In this document: positions 10,728 through 22,283 of the stretch, piece after piece
Numbering within the stretch: the stretch's first letter is position 1
How the letters are laid out: each line of letters starts with the position of its first letter
From: Owenia fusiformis
Taxonomy: Eukaryota; Annelida; Polychaeta; Sabellida; Oweniidae
Direction: 5' to 3'
Assembly (NCBI GenBank): GCA_903813345.2
Contig: CAIIXF020000003.1
Span: 17,622,931-17,686,930, forward strand
Length of the DNA stretch: 64,000 bases
Made by a program: the position numbers and the translations under genes
Notes under the pieces: generated by a model
The model's input: only the letters and a program-made list of their open reading frames with translations
Database searches by the model: none
What the model was told of the DNA's origin: nothing

Positions 10728-12334
10728 TTTTTATGTCACCACCAAAAGTGGTGACATATTGTTATGGTCTCCATTTTTTTGCGACGGCGTCCGGCGGTTG
10801 GTGGTTGGCGTCCGGCGGTTGGCGTCCGGCGTCTGTAACAATTTCTTACAACTTCCTATAACTTAACAAATACTGTTTAGACTGACTTCAATTTTTTTCT
10901 AAATCATCTACATGTTCTCAGAAGTTCAAATCTGACTTTAGATTTGACATTTGACCTTCAATGACCTTCTCAAGGTCAAAAAGGTCTTTTTTCAACTTGC
11001 TTCACATTGACTAAAATTTTTTTCAAAATCATCTACATGTTCTCAGAAATTCAAATCTGACTTAAGATTTGACATTTGACCTTCAAATCTGACTTTAAAT
11101 TTGACATTTGACCTTCAATGACCTTCTCAAGGTCAAAAAAGGTCTGTTTTCAACTTGCTTCAAATTGACTAAATTTTTTTTTCAAAATCATCTAAGTGTT
11201 CTCAGAAATTCAAACTGAGTTAAGATTTGACTTAAGATTTGACATTTGACCTTCAATGACCTTCTCAAGGTCAAAAAAGGTCAAAAATGTCTGTTTTCAA
11301 CTTGCTTCAAATTGACTAAATTTTTTTTTCAAAATCATCTACGTGTTCTCAGAAATTCAAATCTGACTTAAGATTTGACATTTGACCTTCAATGACCTTC
11401 TCAAGGTCAAAAAAGGTCAAAAAGGTCTGTTTTCAACTTGCTTCAAATTGACTAAAAAAAAATTTCAAAATCATCTACATGTTCTCAGAAATTCAAATCT
11501 GTCTTTAGATTTGACTTAAGATTTGACATTTGACCTTCAATGACCTTCTCAAAGTCAAAAAAGGTCAAAAAGGTCTTTTTTCAACTTGCTTCAAATTGAC
11601 TAAATTTTTTTTTCAAAATCATCTACATGTTCTCAGAAATTCAAATCTGACTTTAGATTTGACATTTGACCTTCAATGACCTTCTCAAGGTCAAAAAAGG
11701 TCAAAAAGGTCTGTTTTCAACTTGCTTCAAATTGACTAAATTTTTTTTTCAAAATCATCTACGTGTTCTCAGAAATTCAAATCTGACTTAAGATTTGACA
11801 TTTGACCTTCAATGACCTTCTCAAGGTCAAAAAAGGTCAAAAAGGTCTGTTTTCAACTTGCTTCAAATTGACTAAAAAAAAATTTCAAAATCATCTACGT
11901 GTTCTCAGAAATTCAAATCTGACTTTAGATTTGACTTAAGATTTGACATTTGACCTTCAATGACCTTCTCAAAGTCAAAAAAGGTCAAAAAGGTCTTTTT
12001 TCAACTTGCTTCAAATTGACTAAATTTTTTTTTCAAAATCATCTACATGTTCTCAGAAATTCAAATCTGACTTTAGATTTGACATTTGACCTTCAATGAC
12101 CTTCTCAATGTTAAAAAAGTTCAAAAAGGTATTTTTTCATCTTGCTTCAAATTGACTAAATTTTTTTTCAAAATCATCTACATGTTCTCAGAAATTCAAA
12201 TATGACTTTAGATTTGACATTTTTTTTCAAAATCATCTTCATCTTTTCAGAAGTTCAAATTTGACTTGACTTAAGTTTGAACTCATAATATTGTGAGCAA
12301 CTAGGTGGTGACATTTTGTCATGTTAATGCCTTG
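10728..12334. mobile_element. Non-autonomous element with ATGTCACCACC / GGTGGTGACAT ends, nested in the left arm
   Basis: It starts ATGTCACCACC and ends GGTGGTGACATTTTGTCATG…GCCTTG, and interrupts a sequence that is continuous in the other arm (TCGTCCCTCATTTTT / CAATTTTCATGCAAAG). Near the left end is a GC-rich GGCGTCCGGCGGTTGG block; most of the interior is a tandem array. Related copies lie at 20028-20170, 23836-23980 and 38798-39070 (reverse), with an end fragment at 22148-22190. It is a dispersed family with no visible open reading frame. Confidence 0.75.
10870..12260. repeat. Tandem array, about 135-150 bp unit
   Basis: Roughly ten copies of a unit containing CAACTTGCTTCAAATTGAC, TCAAAATCATCTACATGTTC, GATTTGACATTTGACCTTC and GACCTTCTCAAGGTCAAA. 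Several units carry an extra GACTTAAGATTTGAC or a duplicated GGTCAAAAA, which explains the length variation. GACCTTCTCAAGGTC is itself a short inverted repeat. A diverged single copy is visible at 44690-44780 inside another dispersed repeat. Confidence 0.9.
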
Positions 12335-13466
12335 TTTAAACAATTTTCATGCAAAGTTACATTGTACTTGAACACATGTTTCATCAATTAAAATATATAA
12401 GGAACTCCTCGTGGATTAGGATTATGATAATCCAATATAAGGGGATCCAATGGGGCTATGCTTTTAGTACAGCACACTCATATAAGATGTCATTAGTGTG
12501 CCATAAAGTTAGTTCAAAATGTTTTCATAAATGAATGGTTGGACTTGTTTGATCCCCTGCTGTTTGATCCCCTGTTTAATCAATGGAGCATAACCGCAGC
12601 ATTTCCCCAAAAATTCTGAATACCTGTCAAGTTGACTGTTTGAGTGCAGTTAAACCTGTGTGTGTGTGTAAGTTGCTAAGAAATTCTAAATACCTCCCTT
12701 TATGATAATTTCTATGATGCCTTATTATAGCATTTACTTTGAACAGGTTTTCTGTATCTTGTTTATCAGTCATGATTCACGAGGTACAGTGCTATTAAAA
12801 TCATAAATACAGTACAAGAATTAAGTACATCATACTTTTGCCAATAATTTTAGTAAGACAAATATTTTGATCCAGCTTCTGAAAAAACATTGAACATGTT
12901 TCTATATGATGATGTGTTATAACACACTTCCTTATTTTAGTTTATCTCCAGATTGATTATTCAAATAATGAAATGAAGGATGATATGCTAAGAATATTTT
13001 TTTGCATATTCATCAATTCAAGAAATGTTATCCTAAGAAAATGTTATGAGTAACATACACTCTTACCTTAATGTTAACATTAGGGAGATTAAGCTTGCAT
13101 ATAAAATCGAAACGCCAACGCCAACCTATGACCAATCGCTCATACAAATGCATCGCTAAATATTTTCCATTCACATTTAGGTTGTGAAAAACATTGCAAG
13201 CTTAAAGTCCCTATTGAGAGTCTCTGAAAACCACAATCAATACCATTGAGTGTGTGGTGTATACTACCTTTATCATTATTTCTAAGATTTACAATAACAT
13301 CTTTTTAGCAAAATGTCAGATTTTCTTCCATATTAATGTGAACAAATATAAACAAACATAGAATGATTCTATTGGTTGAGTCAACAATTTCAGTTATTAA
13401 GGAGGTTAAGATCGCACTATTTTGATGAACGTACACATGGAATGTGTAAACTTATGGTCCCCTATT

Positions 13467-14385
13467 CACGGTGTTATAGCATGACGGTTACGTCAAGGCG
13501 ATTTGCAAAATTTTGCGGTAACGATAACAAAAAATGGCGGATGGGAAAGGCAGCATGTCCTCTTTCTCGCTTGTAGGCATATTCACAGATAAGATTTCCT
13601 TTTAAACTAGTTCCATTCGGTGACGTATATATGGATGGTTATAAAGACTGGGTCAAATCTGCCAGGTGTTCTACAAGAAACAGAATATAATCTGTAAACC
13701 TACCGACTGAGATATCAAAGTTTATAAGTTTTGATCCATTCTCGTGTTGTCTCAATACATGAGCCACTCAAAATATTAATGTATAAGTAAACTGTGTATA
13801 ACTACTGCAAATTATTATGGCTTGAGTAGAACATATTAGGTGGTTTCCAATGCTCAATTGGCTTTGTATGATCGTATGTAGGTTACATCTATACCACAAG
13901 GTTTTTAGGTAATGTAGACCATGCCCTAACAACAAAAACAAAAATAAACAAATTACTAAATTTTTGTGCAGTTTTGAATTTCAAACTCGACAGTTTTTCT
14001 CTTATTTCATGTTATCCCTGGGCATCAATTTGCAAAGGCTACGTTTGGCGCTCTTGCCGAATATCCCGCTTTACTCCCGAGCTTTTCTACGACCTATTAC
14101 GACCCCGACGCTTTAATTAAGCTTTGTTACGCTTTGGTGCCGCTTTACAAGCCGCTTTAAAGCGCCATCAAAGCGCCGTTGGTGTGAACGTACCTTTACT
14201 GAAAGTATCACCGAATGCGATTCTTACATAAATCGTTCATCCTTTCATTGATACACAGAAGTAGAAAATAATGCGCCAACCTTAGTTTTCTCTTCCATCG
14301 CGGCCATTTTATTGGATAAATCAGTGAACGTAGCTGTCCAACCTCGTTTTCAGAGGTGGCGTAACCGTCATGCTATAACACCGTG
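13467..14385. mobile_element. MITE with 26-bp inverted repeats and 5-bp target duplication
   Basis: It begins CACGGTGTTATAGCATGACG and ends with the complement; the match covers 26 bp. Both sides carry the direct repeat CTATT (13462-13466 and 14386-14390). The 919-bp interior has no long open reading frame. GC-rich stretches such as GCGCCATCAAAGCGCC occur near 14161. The superfamily is not assigned; a 5-bp duplication argues against Tc1/mariner. Confidence 0.85.
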
Positions 14386-14559
14386 CTATTGACTATTTTC
14401 ACATCACTGGCCTCTTTTTGCCTGATTGATATAATGCCAATTGATGTAATGGTCCCCAGTTAAACCAGTTGAGAGATGGACAACATTACTGGGGGTCATA
14501 ACAGTACTCGCTCATGTTCAAGTTCTCACACAAGTGTTTTACACAGTCTGTAGCCAGCT

Positions 14560-14760
14560 TTTACCAAGGGGTAGGAGCAGTTTTACCAAGGGCAAAGCTT
14601 TTGCCTAGGGATGAACTTTTTGACAGTTTTGGCTAAAAAATTATGCGAAGTGCTCAGATTGGTGAGAAACTGCATCATTTTGAAAGAATCTCTTGGGGGG
14701 AGCAGCAGCTCCCTTTATCTCTCCCCCTCTACCCGCCTACGAGCCTGTGTACTTAACCTC
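14560..14760 (+). repeat. Dispersed repeat fragment
   Basis: The stretch with GTTTTGGCTAAAAAATTATG, AACTGCATCATTTTGAAAG and a closing CCTACGAGCCTG matches 35090-35275 in content and order. It is a short non-coding repeat inside the core of the 9554-16076 element. The open frame 14693-15049 that overlaps it shows no family pattern. Confidence 0.55.
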
Positions 14761-16465
14761 TCTAATGTTCATGATCAATACTAAATGTAAAATTTTCACA
14801 TTTTTCATATTTCTACTATTCATATTGACCAATCCCCATTCATGTCATTTTAACAGGTCCTTAATCCCTTGTTTTCTAGTCGTATGTGCTTTTATTATTC
14901 AGTTTCACAATCTATTGTTTTGCCATGCCAGTTTTACATGTTTGCATGCTGAGTTTGTTTTATGTAATGTTTTTTTTGTTCCTTATATGGTTTACACATT
15001 CACTCAGTTGAGTTGGGGTGTTGCCCCATTACTAGTTAATGTTGCCTAGAGTTTGTGACTGTACATACACAAAGTATTTCAAATATATATTTTAGAAAAC
15101 ATTTTATATTTGATTCCCACCCAAGGGTCTTCCACTCGCCCATTAACATAAACAAAACATGAACTCTAATAAAAATGCCAACAAGACTGCAAGGGAAACT
15201 TAATCTATGAATTGGACTTTGCCATATCACATGTATTAGTCCCATGACCAGGGAGGGGGAGGAGGGGGGTTTGAGAGACGACCCTCTCCCCTAGGCACAT
15301 TTTCTGTCAACATCCTGCAATTTTTAACCACTTTAGTACTTTTCAAGTGATGTTCGGATGATGCTTTCATTTAATTGCTTGCACTGATGGTTTCTCTTGA
15401 AAATTCATGCACATAAGGTGATCTAGTATTTCAACACAGGACCCTGAAAGCGCTATTTGAGGTTGAAATAGAAGTATTCATAGTATTACTGTTTGTATTA
15501 TTAATCTCTATGATTTTTCAATTGGCTAACTCAGTCAGTGAATGCAGGATTAAAACACAACACACATGAGTAATTCACCCACCTATGCATGTTATTATTG
15601 AAAAACATTCCCATCTTTTACATCACTCCTAAATTATTTTTGTAAACATGCATTTTAAAAGGTTCATTTTTTCAAAAAAAACTCAAAAACAAACTTCATG
15701 GAGTTCCTTACATATTTTACTTGATGAAACATGTGTTCAAGTACAATGTAACTTTGCATGGAAAATTGTAAAAAAAATGAGGGACGATGGTGAAAATGAC
15801 GAATGTATTTTGAAAAAGCTTGTTGATGGGTGGATTAAACATGGATTATAAGATAATCCAATTGATCTGGAAACTATTCTTTGAACTTTTCTTGAAGATT
15901 ATAGATTCGCCTTTCCCAAGCATTTACTTTTTACAGCCAGAAACTACTCACAAAAAAATTATCAACTGTCAAAATTATCAAAAGTCTGTTGCGATACTTT
16001 CCCTGCTCCTTTGAAGAAAAATCACCCATGCCTTATATCTCCCTCAAAAAATTCTCATGAGTTCTGGGACACCCTGTACATATTTTAATTCATAAATGCT
16101 GTATGAATGAAGTGCCCCTTGGTGTTACTGTATGGCCCTAAATTGTGATAATGGAACTTCAATGGTGGGGGGGGGGTATTAGACATGGTTTCTTTTCACA
16201 TTGGATTATGTTTTGGGATAATTGGAGTAGTAGTTGGAGTTCCTTTTGACTGATGTACATTTAGATGTTTTATTTTTCTTGCTTGGTTCAGTAACATTTT
16301 TTGACCATTCCCTTTGTCAATGGTGCGTACATATTAAGAATAAATTAAAAAATATAATCTGATTTGAACCAAATAACAGGTGTTAGCAAAGGTGCATTGT
16401 GTAGTGTGGTGGATCCCATGTATTTTATCAATGGTTTTCTAATATACCCTATATAATACAATTTA

Positions 16466-16873
16466 GGGGAGGCATCAAAAGTTCGATGTCGGATAGAAAA
16501 CTAAATAAATCTAGTTAGGGGGAGGGCGTTCAAACCCATTTCAGTTTGCTATCCGACAAATTTCAACATTTCAAATTTTTGGCAATTTCGACTGAGAATG
16601 TCTTTGAATGGTTTAAAAATAAAGATTTTACCTGATGCTTTCTTCGTCAAGTTCATTCCAATGGATTCTATTCTATCAATAGTTGTTAAAAGCTGCAAAT
16701 TACGATAGGAATTAACAAAAACTGATCGTGTTTAGCAATAATTTTTCAAATTCTCAAACCGGAAGTCAGCGATCAACTTTCATGGTATTTAGTTTTTTTG
16801 GGGGGAGGGGGGTCAGAGTCAAAACTAGATTTATTTAGTTTCCGATTCGACATCGAACTTTTGATGCCTCCCC
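16466..16873. mobile_element. MITE, 408 bp, TTA target duplication (PIF/Harbinger-like)
   Basis: The arms of about 50 bp start GGGGAGGCATCAAAAGTTCG and run to ACTAAATAAATCTAGTT; the right arm is the inverted copy. The direct repeat TTA flanks both ends (16463-16465 and 16874-16876), the target site of PIF/Harbinger elements. The interior is non-coding with G-rich runs. A second copy begins at the right edge of the window. Confidence 0.85.
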
Positions 16874-16876
16874 TTA

Positions 16877-17288
16877 GTATCTCCTTGTTTGATAAATCTT
16901 ACAAGCCATTTAAAATGTCATATGAAGTTTTAGGTAGAAGGGTATAGTTATCCCAAAATAATTCATCTTGGGACTGAGAAGATAAATAAGTGATACTAGA
17001 GGATGAATCATTTTCACAAATGTTTTTTTCTCAGGCCAGTTACAGCCAGGGGGGTTCAGGGGGCTGAATGCGGGAATCAAATTGGTTGATTATAGTACCA
17101 AATGTGATTTGTACACAGGGAGGTGATTTGTAAGATATGTTCCCTTCAGGTTTTTGAGGGATGTACAATGTACATGAATCTATGTAATGAGTTAAATCAC
17201 ATAACATATAAGAAACTTGAAGGCTTGTATTGACTTATATCAGGGACTCTGTTTTTCCACAATGTGGGATATGAAATCTTCTTGGAAC
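16877..17288. other. Intergenic, no feature recognised
   Basis: Spacer between the MITE and the 48-bp minisatellite. Nothing coding or repetitive was recognised. Confidence 0.4.
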
Positions 17289-18556
17289 ATGCAAGCAATG
17301 CTGTTAGATCTCTATGAAGTGCTGTGTTGTAGGGGTGTGCAACCAATGCAGTTAGATCTCTATGAAGTGCTATGTTGTATGGGTATGCAAGCAATGCAGT
17401 TCGATCTCTATGAGGTGCTATGTTGTAGGAGTATGCAAGCAATGCAGCTAGATCTCTATGGAGTGCTATGTTGTAGGGGTGTGCAAGCAATGCAGTTAGA
17501 TCTCTATGGAGTGCTATGTTGTAGGGGTATGCAAGCAATGCAGTTAGATCTCCATGGAGTGCTATGTTGTAGGGGTATGCAAACAATGCAGTTAGATCTC
17601 TATGGAGTGCTATGTTGTAGGGGTATGCAAGCAATGCAGTAAGATCTCTATGGAGTGCTATGTTGTAGGGGTATGCAAGCAATGCAGTTAGATCTCTATG
17701 GAGTGCTATGTTGTAGGGGTATGCAAACAATGCAGTTAGATCTCTATGAAGAGCACAGTTGTAGGGATATGCAAGCAATGCAGTTAGATCTCTATGGAGT
17801 GCAATGTTGTAGGGGTGTGCAAGCAATGCAGTTAGATCTCTATGGAGTGCTATGTTGTAGGGGTATGCAAGCAATGCAGCTAGATCTCTATGAAGTGCTC
17901 AGTTGTAGGGATATGCAAGCAATGCAGTTAGATCTCTATGGAGTGCTATGTTGTAGGGGTATGCAAGCAATGCAGTTAGATCTCTATGGAGTGCTATGTT
18001 GTAGGGGTATGCAAGCAATGCAGCTAGATCTCTATGAAGTGTTTTGTTGTAGGGGTATGCAAGCAATGCAGTTAGATTTCTGTGAAGTGCTCAGTTGTAG
18101 GGATATGCAAGCAATGCAGTTAGATCTCTATGGAGTGCTATCTTGTAGGGGTATGCAAGCAATGCAGCTAGATCTCTATGAAGTGTTTTGTTGTAGGGGT
18201 ATGCAAGCAATGCAGTTAGATTTCTGTGAAGTGCTCAGTTGTAGGGATATGCAAGCAATGCAGTTAGATCTCTATGGAGTGCTATGTTGTAGGGGTATGC
18301 AAGCAATGCAGTTAGATCTCTATGGAGTGCTATGTTGTAGGGGTATGCAAGCAATGCAGCTAGATCTCTATGAAGTGTTTTGTTGTAGGGGTATGCAAGC
18401 AATGCAGTTAGATCTCTATGAAGTGCTATGTTGTATGGGTATGCAAGCAATGCAGTTCAATCTCTATGGAGTGCTATGTTGTAGGGGTATGCAAGCAATG
18501 CAGCTAGATCTCTATGAAGTGCTCAATTGTAGGGCTATGCAAGCAATGCAGCTAGA
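17289..18556. repeat. Minisatellite, 48-bp unit, about 26 copies
   Basis: Highly regular 48-bp units contain GCAATGCAGTTAGATCTCTA and GTGCTATGTTGTAGGGGTAT. Because 48 is a multiple of three and the unit has no stop in some frames, long open frames arise on both strands: 16-residue repeats MQLDLYGVLCCRGMQA on plus and LLAYPYNIALHRDLTA on minus. Variant units (GAAGTGTTTTGTTG, GAAGTGCTCAGTTG) recur in the same order in the right half, so blocks of several units were duplicated. Most units keep AGATCT, a BglII site. I regard it as non-coding. Confidence 0.92.
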
Positions 18557-18589
18557 ATGGGAATTTGTGTTAATTTTGAGATCTTTCTA

Positions 18590-18935
18590 AAGTATAGCTG
18601 AATTATACTCAAATGAAAGGCAATTTAGGGTAGATTGCAAATATTGTATCGGTTTTGTCATTTAAAATTCAAAATGGCCACTTATGTGAGATTTCGCAAT
18701 AACTTTCTGATCCCTTTTAGAGAAGATTGCAAATATTGATTTGTGCCTCAGAAAATTCATATTGTCTTTATTATTTGTGCCTTTAAATGGTCATCCAAAT
18801 GTTTTTAAAATTGGTAGAAATCCTGATATATCTCTAATGTTTCCAATGTTTATATTTTTGTGACAAATACAGATTCATATTTGTTATAGTGTTCGTTGGG
18901 ATTTGCTACTCTGTGGAGTTGCTGTTTTCTAGTTC
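18590..18935 (-). repeat. Dispersed repeat, reverse copy of the family at 57385-58150
   Basis: It ends GTTCGTTGGGATTTGCTACT, then GTGGAGTTGC; the complement opens the repeat at 57385. Inner parts (AATTATACTCAAATGAAAGG, TTCAAAATGGCCACTT, GAGAAGATTGCAAATATTG) also match in reverse order. Non-coding. Confidence 0.65.
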
Positions 18936-20303
18936 TGAAAGTAACGTCATCCAGAAAAGTACCATGATCAATGTCACAAAGCCCTAGGTGATGTTAACAT
19001 GGAGATCAATGTTATTTAGATGCGTCTTAACATGATGATCAGTGTAGCATAGGTTTTGCTGACATGAAGGTCAATGTGACATAAGTGATAATAAGGATGA
19101 TAAATGAAATAGCAAGTGATTTTAACATGGACATCCATGCTACATCAAATGCCACCAGAAAAAAGTGTTCGGATAAGAAAGGTGTTTTTAATTAGCCAGG
19201 TGTCTGGATATACAGGTTTCACTATATTTGTTATTCACTTTCGGGTACAATTCACACTTATTTTAGGCAGAGCTTTGTTTATGGGATTTTTTAATATTTT
19301 TAATATTTTGTTGGATAAGATCTCTTGTCTGACATGTGTGTGAATTTTTCTATTTATTTTAAGCTCAATTTAGAATAGAAAACTGCATCTAATACAATTC
19401 CTAATTTCATGTTTTTGTTGTACCTTTACTTACATCACATTACAAGACTGATTCATCACTTGTCATGGAATGAATACATGGGAACCACTGGGTTACATTC
19501 CACTTCACTCTCTAATCAAGTATATACCTGGTAATTAAGTAGTTCATGCAACATGCCCAGTGCCATTTTAAGCTCAGTTTGCCATTTTAAGCTCAGTGTG
19601 AGCTACCTGGAATATAGTTACATGCAAATTGTGGAATGTGAGTCCCTGCATAGCTTTATTGCACACTAATGCTTCGGTCACATTTTCTCTTACTCATCAG
19701 CCAGCACCCGGCCAATTAAGTATTTTGTTCAAAATTGAAGGTCAAATCTCAAATTTGAGGTCAGATGTGAACTTCCTAGAATGTGTACATGATTTCTAAA
19801 AAGGGTTTGGTCAGTATGAAGCAAGCTGAAATCAGTTTTGAACAAAATACTGCAATCGGAGCAAATGTGACATAGGCATTAAAGAAACTACTGCACCCCA
19901 CATATTGAACATACAGTGCTTGTCATGTTCCATTGTGTCTTTGGATCATTTGGATTCAACCGAAACCATTTTGATTGAAATGAATTTAGAATTATGAGCA
20001 TCTAATACTCTCTGTCACAGACCACCATCCATTTCTGCACCACCAGAATTGGTGAAATATCGGTATAAAGTTTTGTGGATGGTGTTTGGCAGTTGATGCT
20101 TGGTGGTTGGTGTTTGGATGTCAGTGGCTGACATCTGTAACAAATGGCAGGTGGTAATATTTGGCATGTACCTTGTCTGTATAAATATTAAAGCAAAAGA
20201 AAGATTCATCTGATAAGTGGTATGATGAATGCTAATCATTGAAAAGGATTTTCACAACAGAAACTTGCAGAATTTGAGTATATATTCAATTGTTTTATTT
20301 CAG
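18936..20303. other. No exon recognised; contains a repeat copy at 20028-20170
   Basis: Upstream of the first exon I can read in the 20.3-22.3 kb gene. The part 20028-20170 (CACCACCAGAATTGGTGAAA… GGTGGTAATATTTGGCATG) is a diverged copy of the ATGTCACCACC repeat family. Around 18980-19130 a loose series of short GACATGAAGGTCAATG-like phrases recurs. I saw no exon with family pattern, so earlier exons of the next gene are either here and unrecognised or outside the window. Confidence 0.4.
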
Positions 20304-22283
20304 CAACAAGGCCCGGCATCTAGAGTAGAGAAAGGCCAGGGAGGGGTCAGTATACAAGGAACACAAGTAGAGAAGTTTATAGAGGCTTACAAGATTATCA
20401 ACAGATTCTTCTCTGCATTTGTAGACCACGTAAGTTCATACATTCACATGCTAAATATAGATAGTTGTTATAAATAAAAATTGAGAATACAGGACTCAAT
20501 TCAATTCAGCTTTAATTTCTTATATATAGTATTATTTACAAGATTTTACATGACACCCTTGTGGGTGTATACAGTATAAAGAATATGTTGTTTGAATAGT
20601 AGGTGTATGTATAGTAGGAACACTTACTTGTTGATTTACAAATCATCATTAGCCCCCCCCCTCACCATCCCATTCTGAAATGTAATTGACTACAGTGCGC
20701 AATTTTACATCTGTCAGTTTTGACACGTTTTATTATGTCTAATATGATAATCCTTTCAGATAATCTTGTTCTGTTTTCAGTCTTTACGAGATCTGGATTA
20801 TGTTGTGCGTGACAAGCTGTTACTAGAGAGTATACTAAATGTTGAATTCCAAGACTCATCGGAGAAAGGCATTTTCTTCAATGGTATGTTTTACAAACTA
20901 TACTCTTCAGATTGCATACTGCACTCCTGGCGCTCTTTTCGCATGCTACTGTATTTCACCCTTTTTGCGTTTTGGGTGATTTGCAAAATGTAATAGCCGT
21001 AAAATTCGAAAAGTTCTAATTAATGAAATATAATGGTCGCGAAATTCCCGGGAATTTATTTCACTCAATGTTGATAATATTGGGTGATAAAAGATTGGGA
21101 GGTTACTGTATTCCTTCATTCAGATTTTGGAAAATGATAATTAGATGAACACAAGATTGCTCAAGATGAATGGTAATCACTAATCATGGCTGATATTGAA
21201 GTTGAAAGCCTGGCATTGCATGACAAACCCAATAAAACTCTAAAAATGTACATAAAGTAGTCAGCAACCTAAATAAAAGAAGGAGGACAATTTTGAGAAG
21301 TCCCTTACCACGAAAATTAATAGCTGCGAAATTTCAAAAAACTAAAAATTAGCGAAATTGCATCAAATATTAGCAGGAGCAGGGTAATCTATTATAGAAT
21401 TCATTTATTTGAAAGATGGGGAATGTTCATGTAAGTAGAGCTCTAGTGTTAACAATTATCATTAGTGAATATAAAAAAGTAAGCATGACTTTATCACATT
21501 TTTTATTTCAGATGGAGGCCATTCCTTTGACTCTGTACTATTCTATGGCAGAGAGATGACATTGGTTCTCTTTGAGGTTATGGTATTTTGTATAACAGAT
21601 CTTGCGTCACAAAACTTTGTTCTTGCGGGGATCATCACCTATGCTGTTATGGAGGTTAGTTTAGCTCTCTTTCAAAGAGAACAGTAATTTATGAAATAAT
21701 TCTTCAGTATATTGCAAGAGAAGGATTGATGCCATACAATTTCTGGCATTATTTTTAAGATCCAACAATATTTTTAAAAAAATATTCCCATTCTTGATTG
21801 AGTTGAGGTAAAAAATGATATAATGTACACAATTATAGAATAAAACTTCAAAACCATGGGGAAAAAATGGAATCAGAATAATTGAAAATATTTTTAGCAA
21901 TGCTGACCTACTTGTGTGGCGTAAGAGATTTGGGCCATAATTTTTATGTCAACATATATTGTTACAGTCTTCATTTTATGAACAGCATTTGGCTTTCATT
22001 TTTGGTGTCTGTATAATATTTATAGCAATGCTGACCTGCTTGTTTGATATAAGAGATTTGGGGCATGATTTGTATGTCAACACATTTTGTTACAGTCTTC
22101 GTTTTATGAGCAGTATGCAGCATTCATATTTAGTTTCTGTATTAACAACCAGGTGGTGACATTTTGTTATAATTGTTAATGCCATCTTATTGAATATTCC
22201 AGGTGTTGAAAATGATAAGAGACAGTGCAGGAAGAAAGAATCTTGCCAAGAAAACCCTGGTAGATGAACGATTCCTCATATAG
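20304..22283 (+). CDS. Conserved protein of unknown identity, last four exons (partial)
   Basis: Four exons join with matching phases: 20304-20429 (phase 0 both ends), 20781-20883, 21512-21654 and 22203-22283 ending in TAG. Acceptors are TTTATTTCAG, CTGTTTTCAG, TTTTATTTCAG and AATATTCCAG; donors are GTAAGT, GTATGT and GTTAGT. The joined 150 residues include KFIEAYKIINRFFSAFVDH, VVRDKLLLESILNVEF, SFDSVLFYGREMTLVLFEV and KTLVDERFLI at the end. The stretch FEVMVFCITDLASQNF is hydrophobic but reads more like buried helices than a clear membrane span. I could not match it to a named family. The absence of stops, and codon-like behaviour against AT-rich introns, make a real gene likely. Upstream exons are not recognised. 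AATAAA at 22619-22624 could serve polyadenylation. Confidence 0.7.
21897..22150 (+). repeat. Two-copy tandem duplication in the last intron, 128-bp unit
   Basis: GCAATGCTGACCT starts near 21897 and again near 22025, followed in both copies by GTAAGAGATTTGGG / ATAAGAGATTTGGG, TATGTCAACA and GTTACAGTCTTC. The right copy runs into the end of an ATGTCACCACC-family repeat (GGTGGTGACATTTTGTTAT, 22151-22170), which stands just before the acceptor of the last exon. Confidence 0.75.

Larger units (their letters stand above)
9554..16076. mobile_element. Long-TIR transposon remnant, 6.5 kb, interrupted by nested insertions
   Basis: The ends are CAGGGTGTCCCAGAACTCAT (9554) and its complement (ends 16076), flanked by TA (9552-9553 and 16077-16078), a Tc1/mariner-type signature. 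The right arm is continuous (about 15690-16076, 385 bp). The left arm matches it only after two insertions are removed: 9554-9620, then 10504-10728, then about 12335-12415. The 3.3-kb core holds another MITE (13467-14385) but no recognisable transposase, so the element is non-autonomous or gutted. Short open frames in the right arm (15648-15851) are part of the inverted repeat and match no family I know. Confidence 0.8.

Noticed and set aside
14693-15049. 118-aa hydrophobic open frame
   Set aside because: It starts in a dispersed repeat and lies in the core of a decayed transposon, with no family pattern or splice context.
17217-18590. Long plus- and minus-strand open frames with 16-residue repeats
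   Set aside because: They are by-products of a 48-bp minisatellite; both strands are open, and codon use follows the DNA repeat rather than protein constraint.
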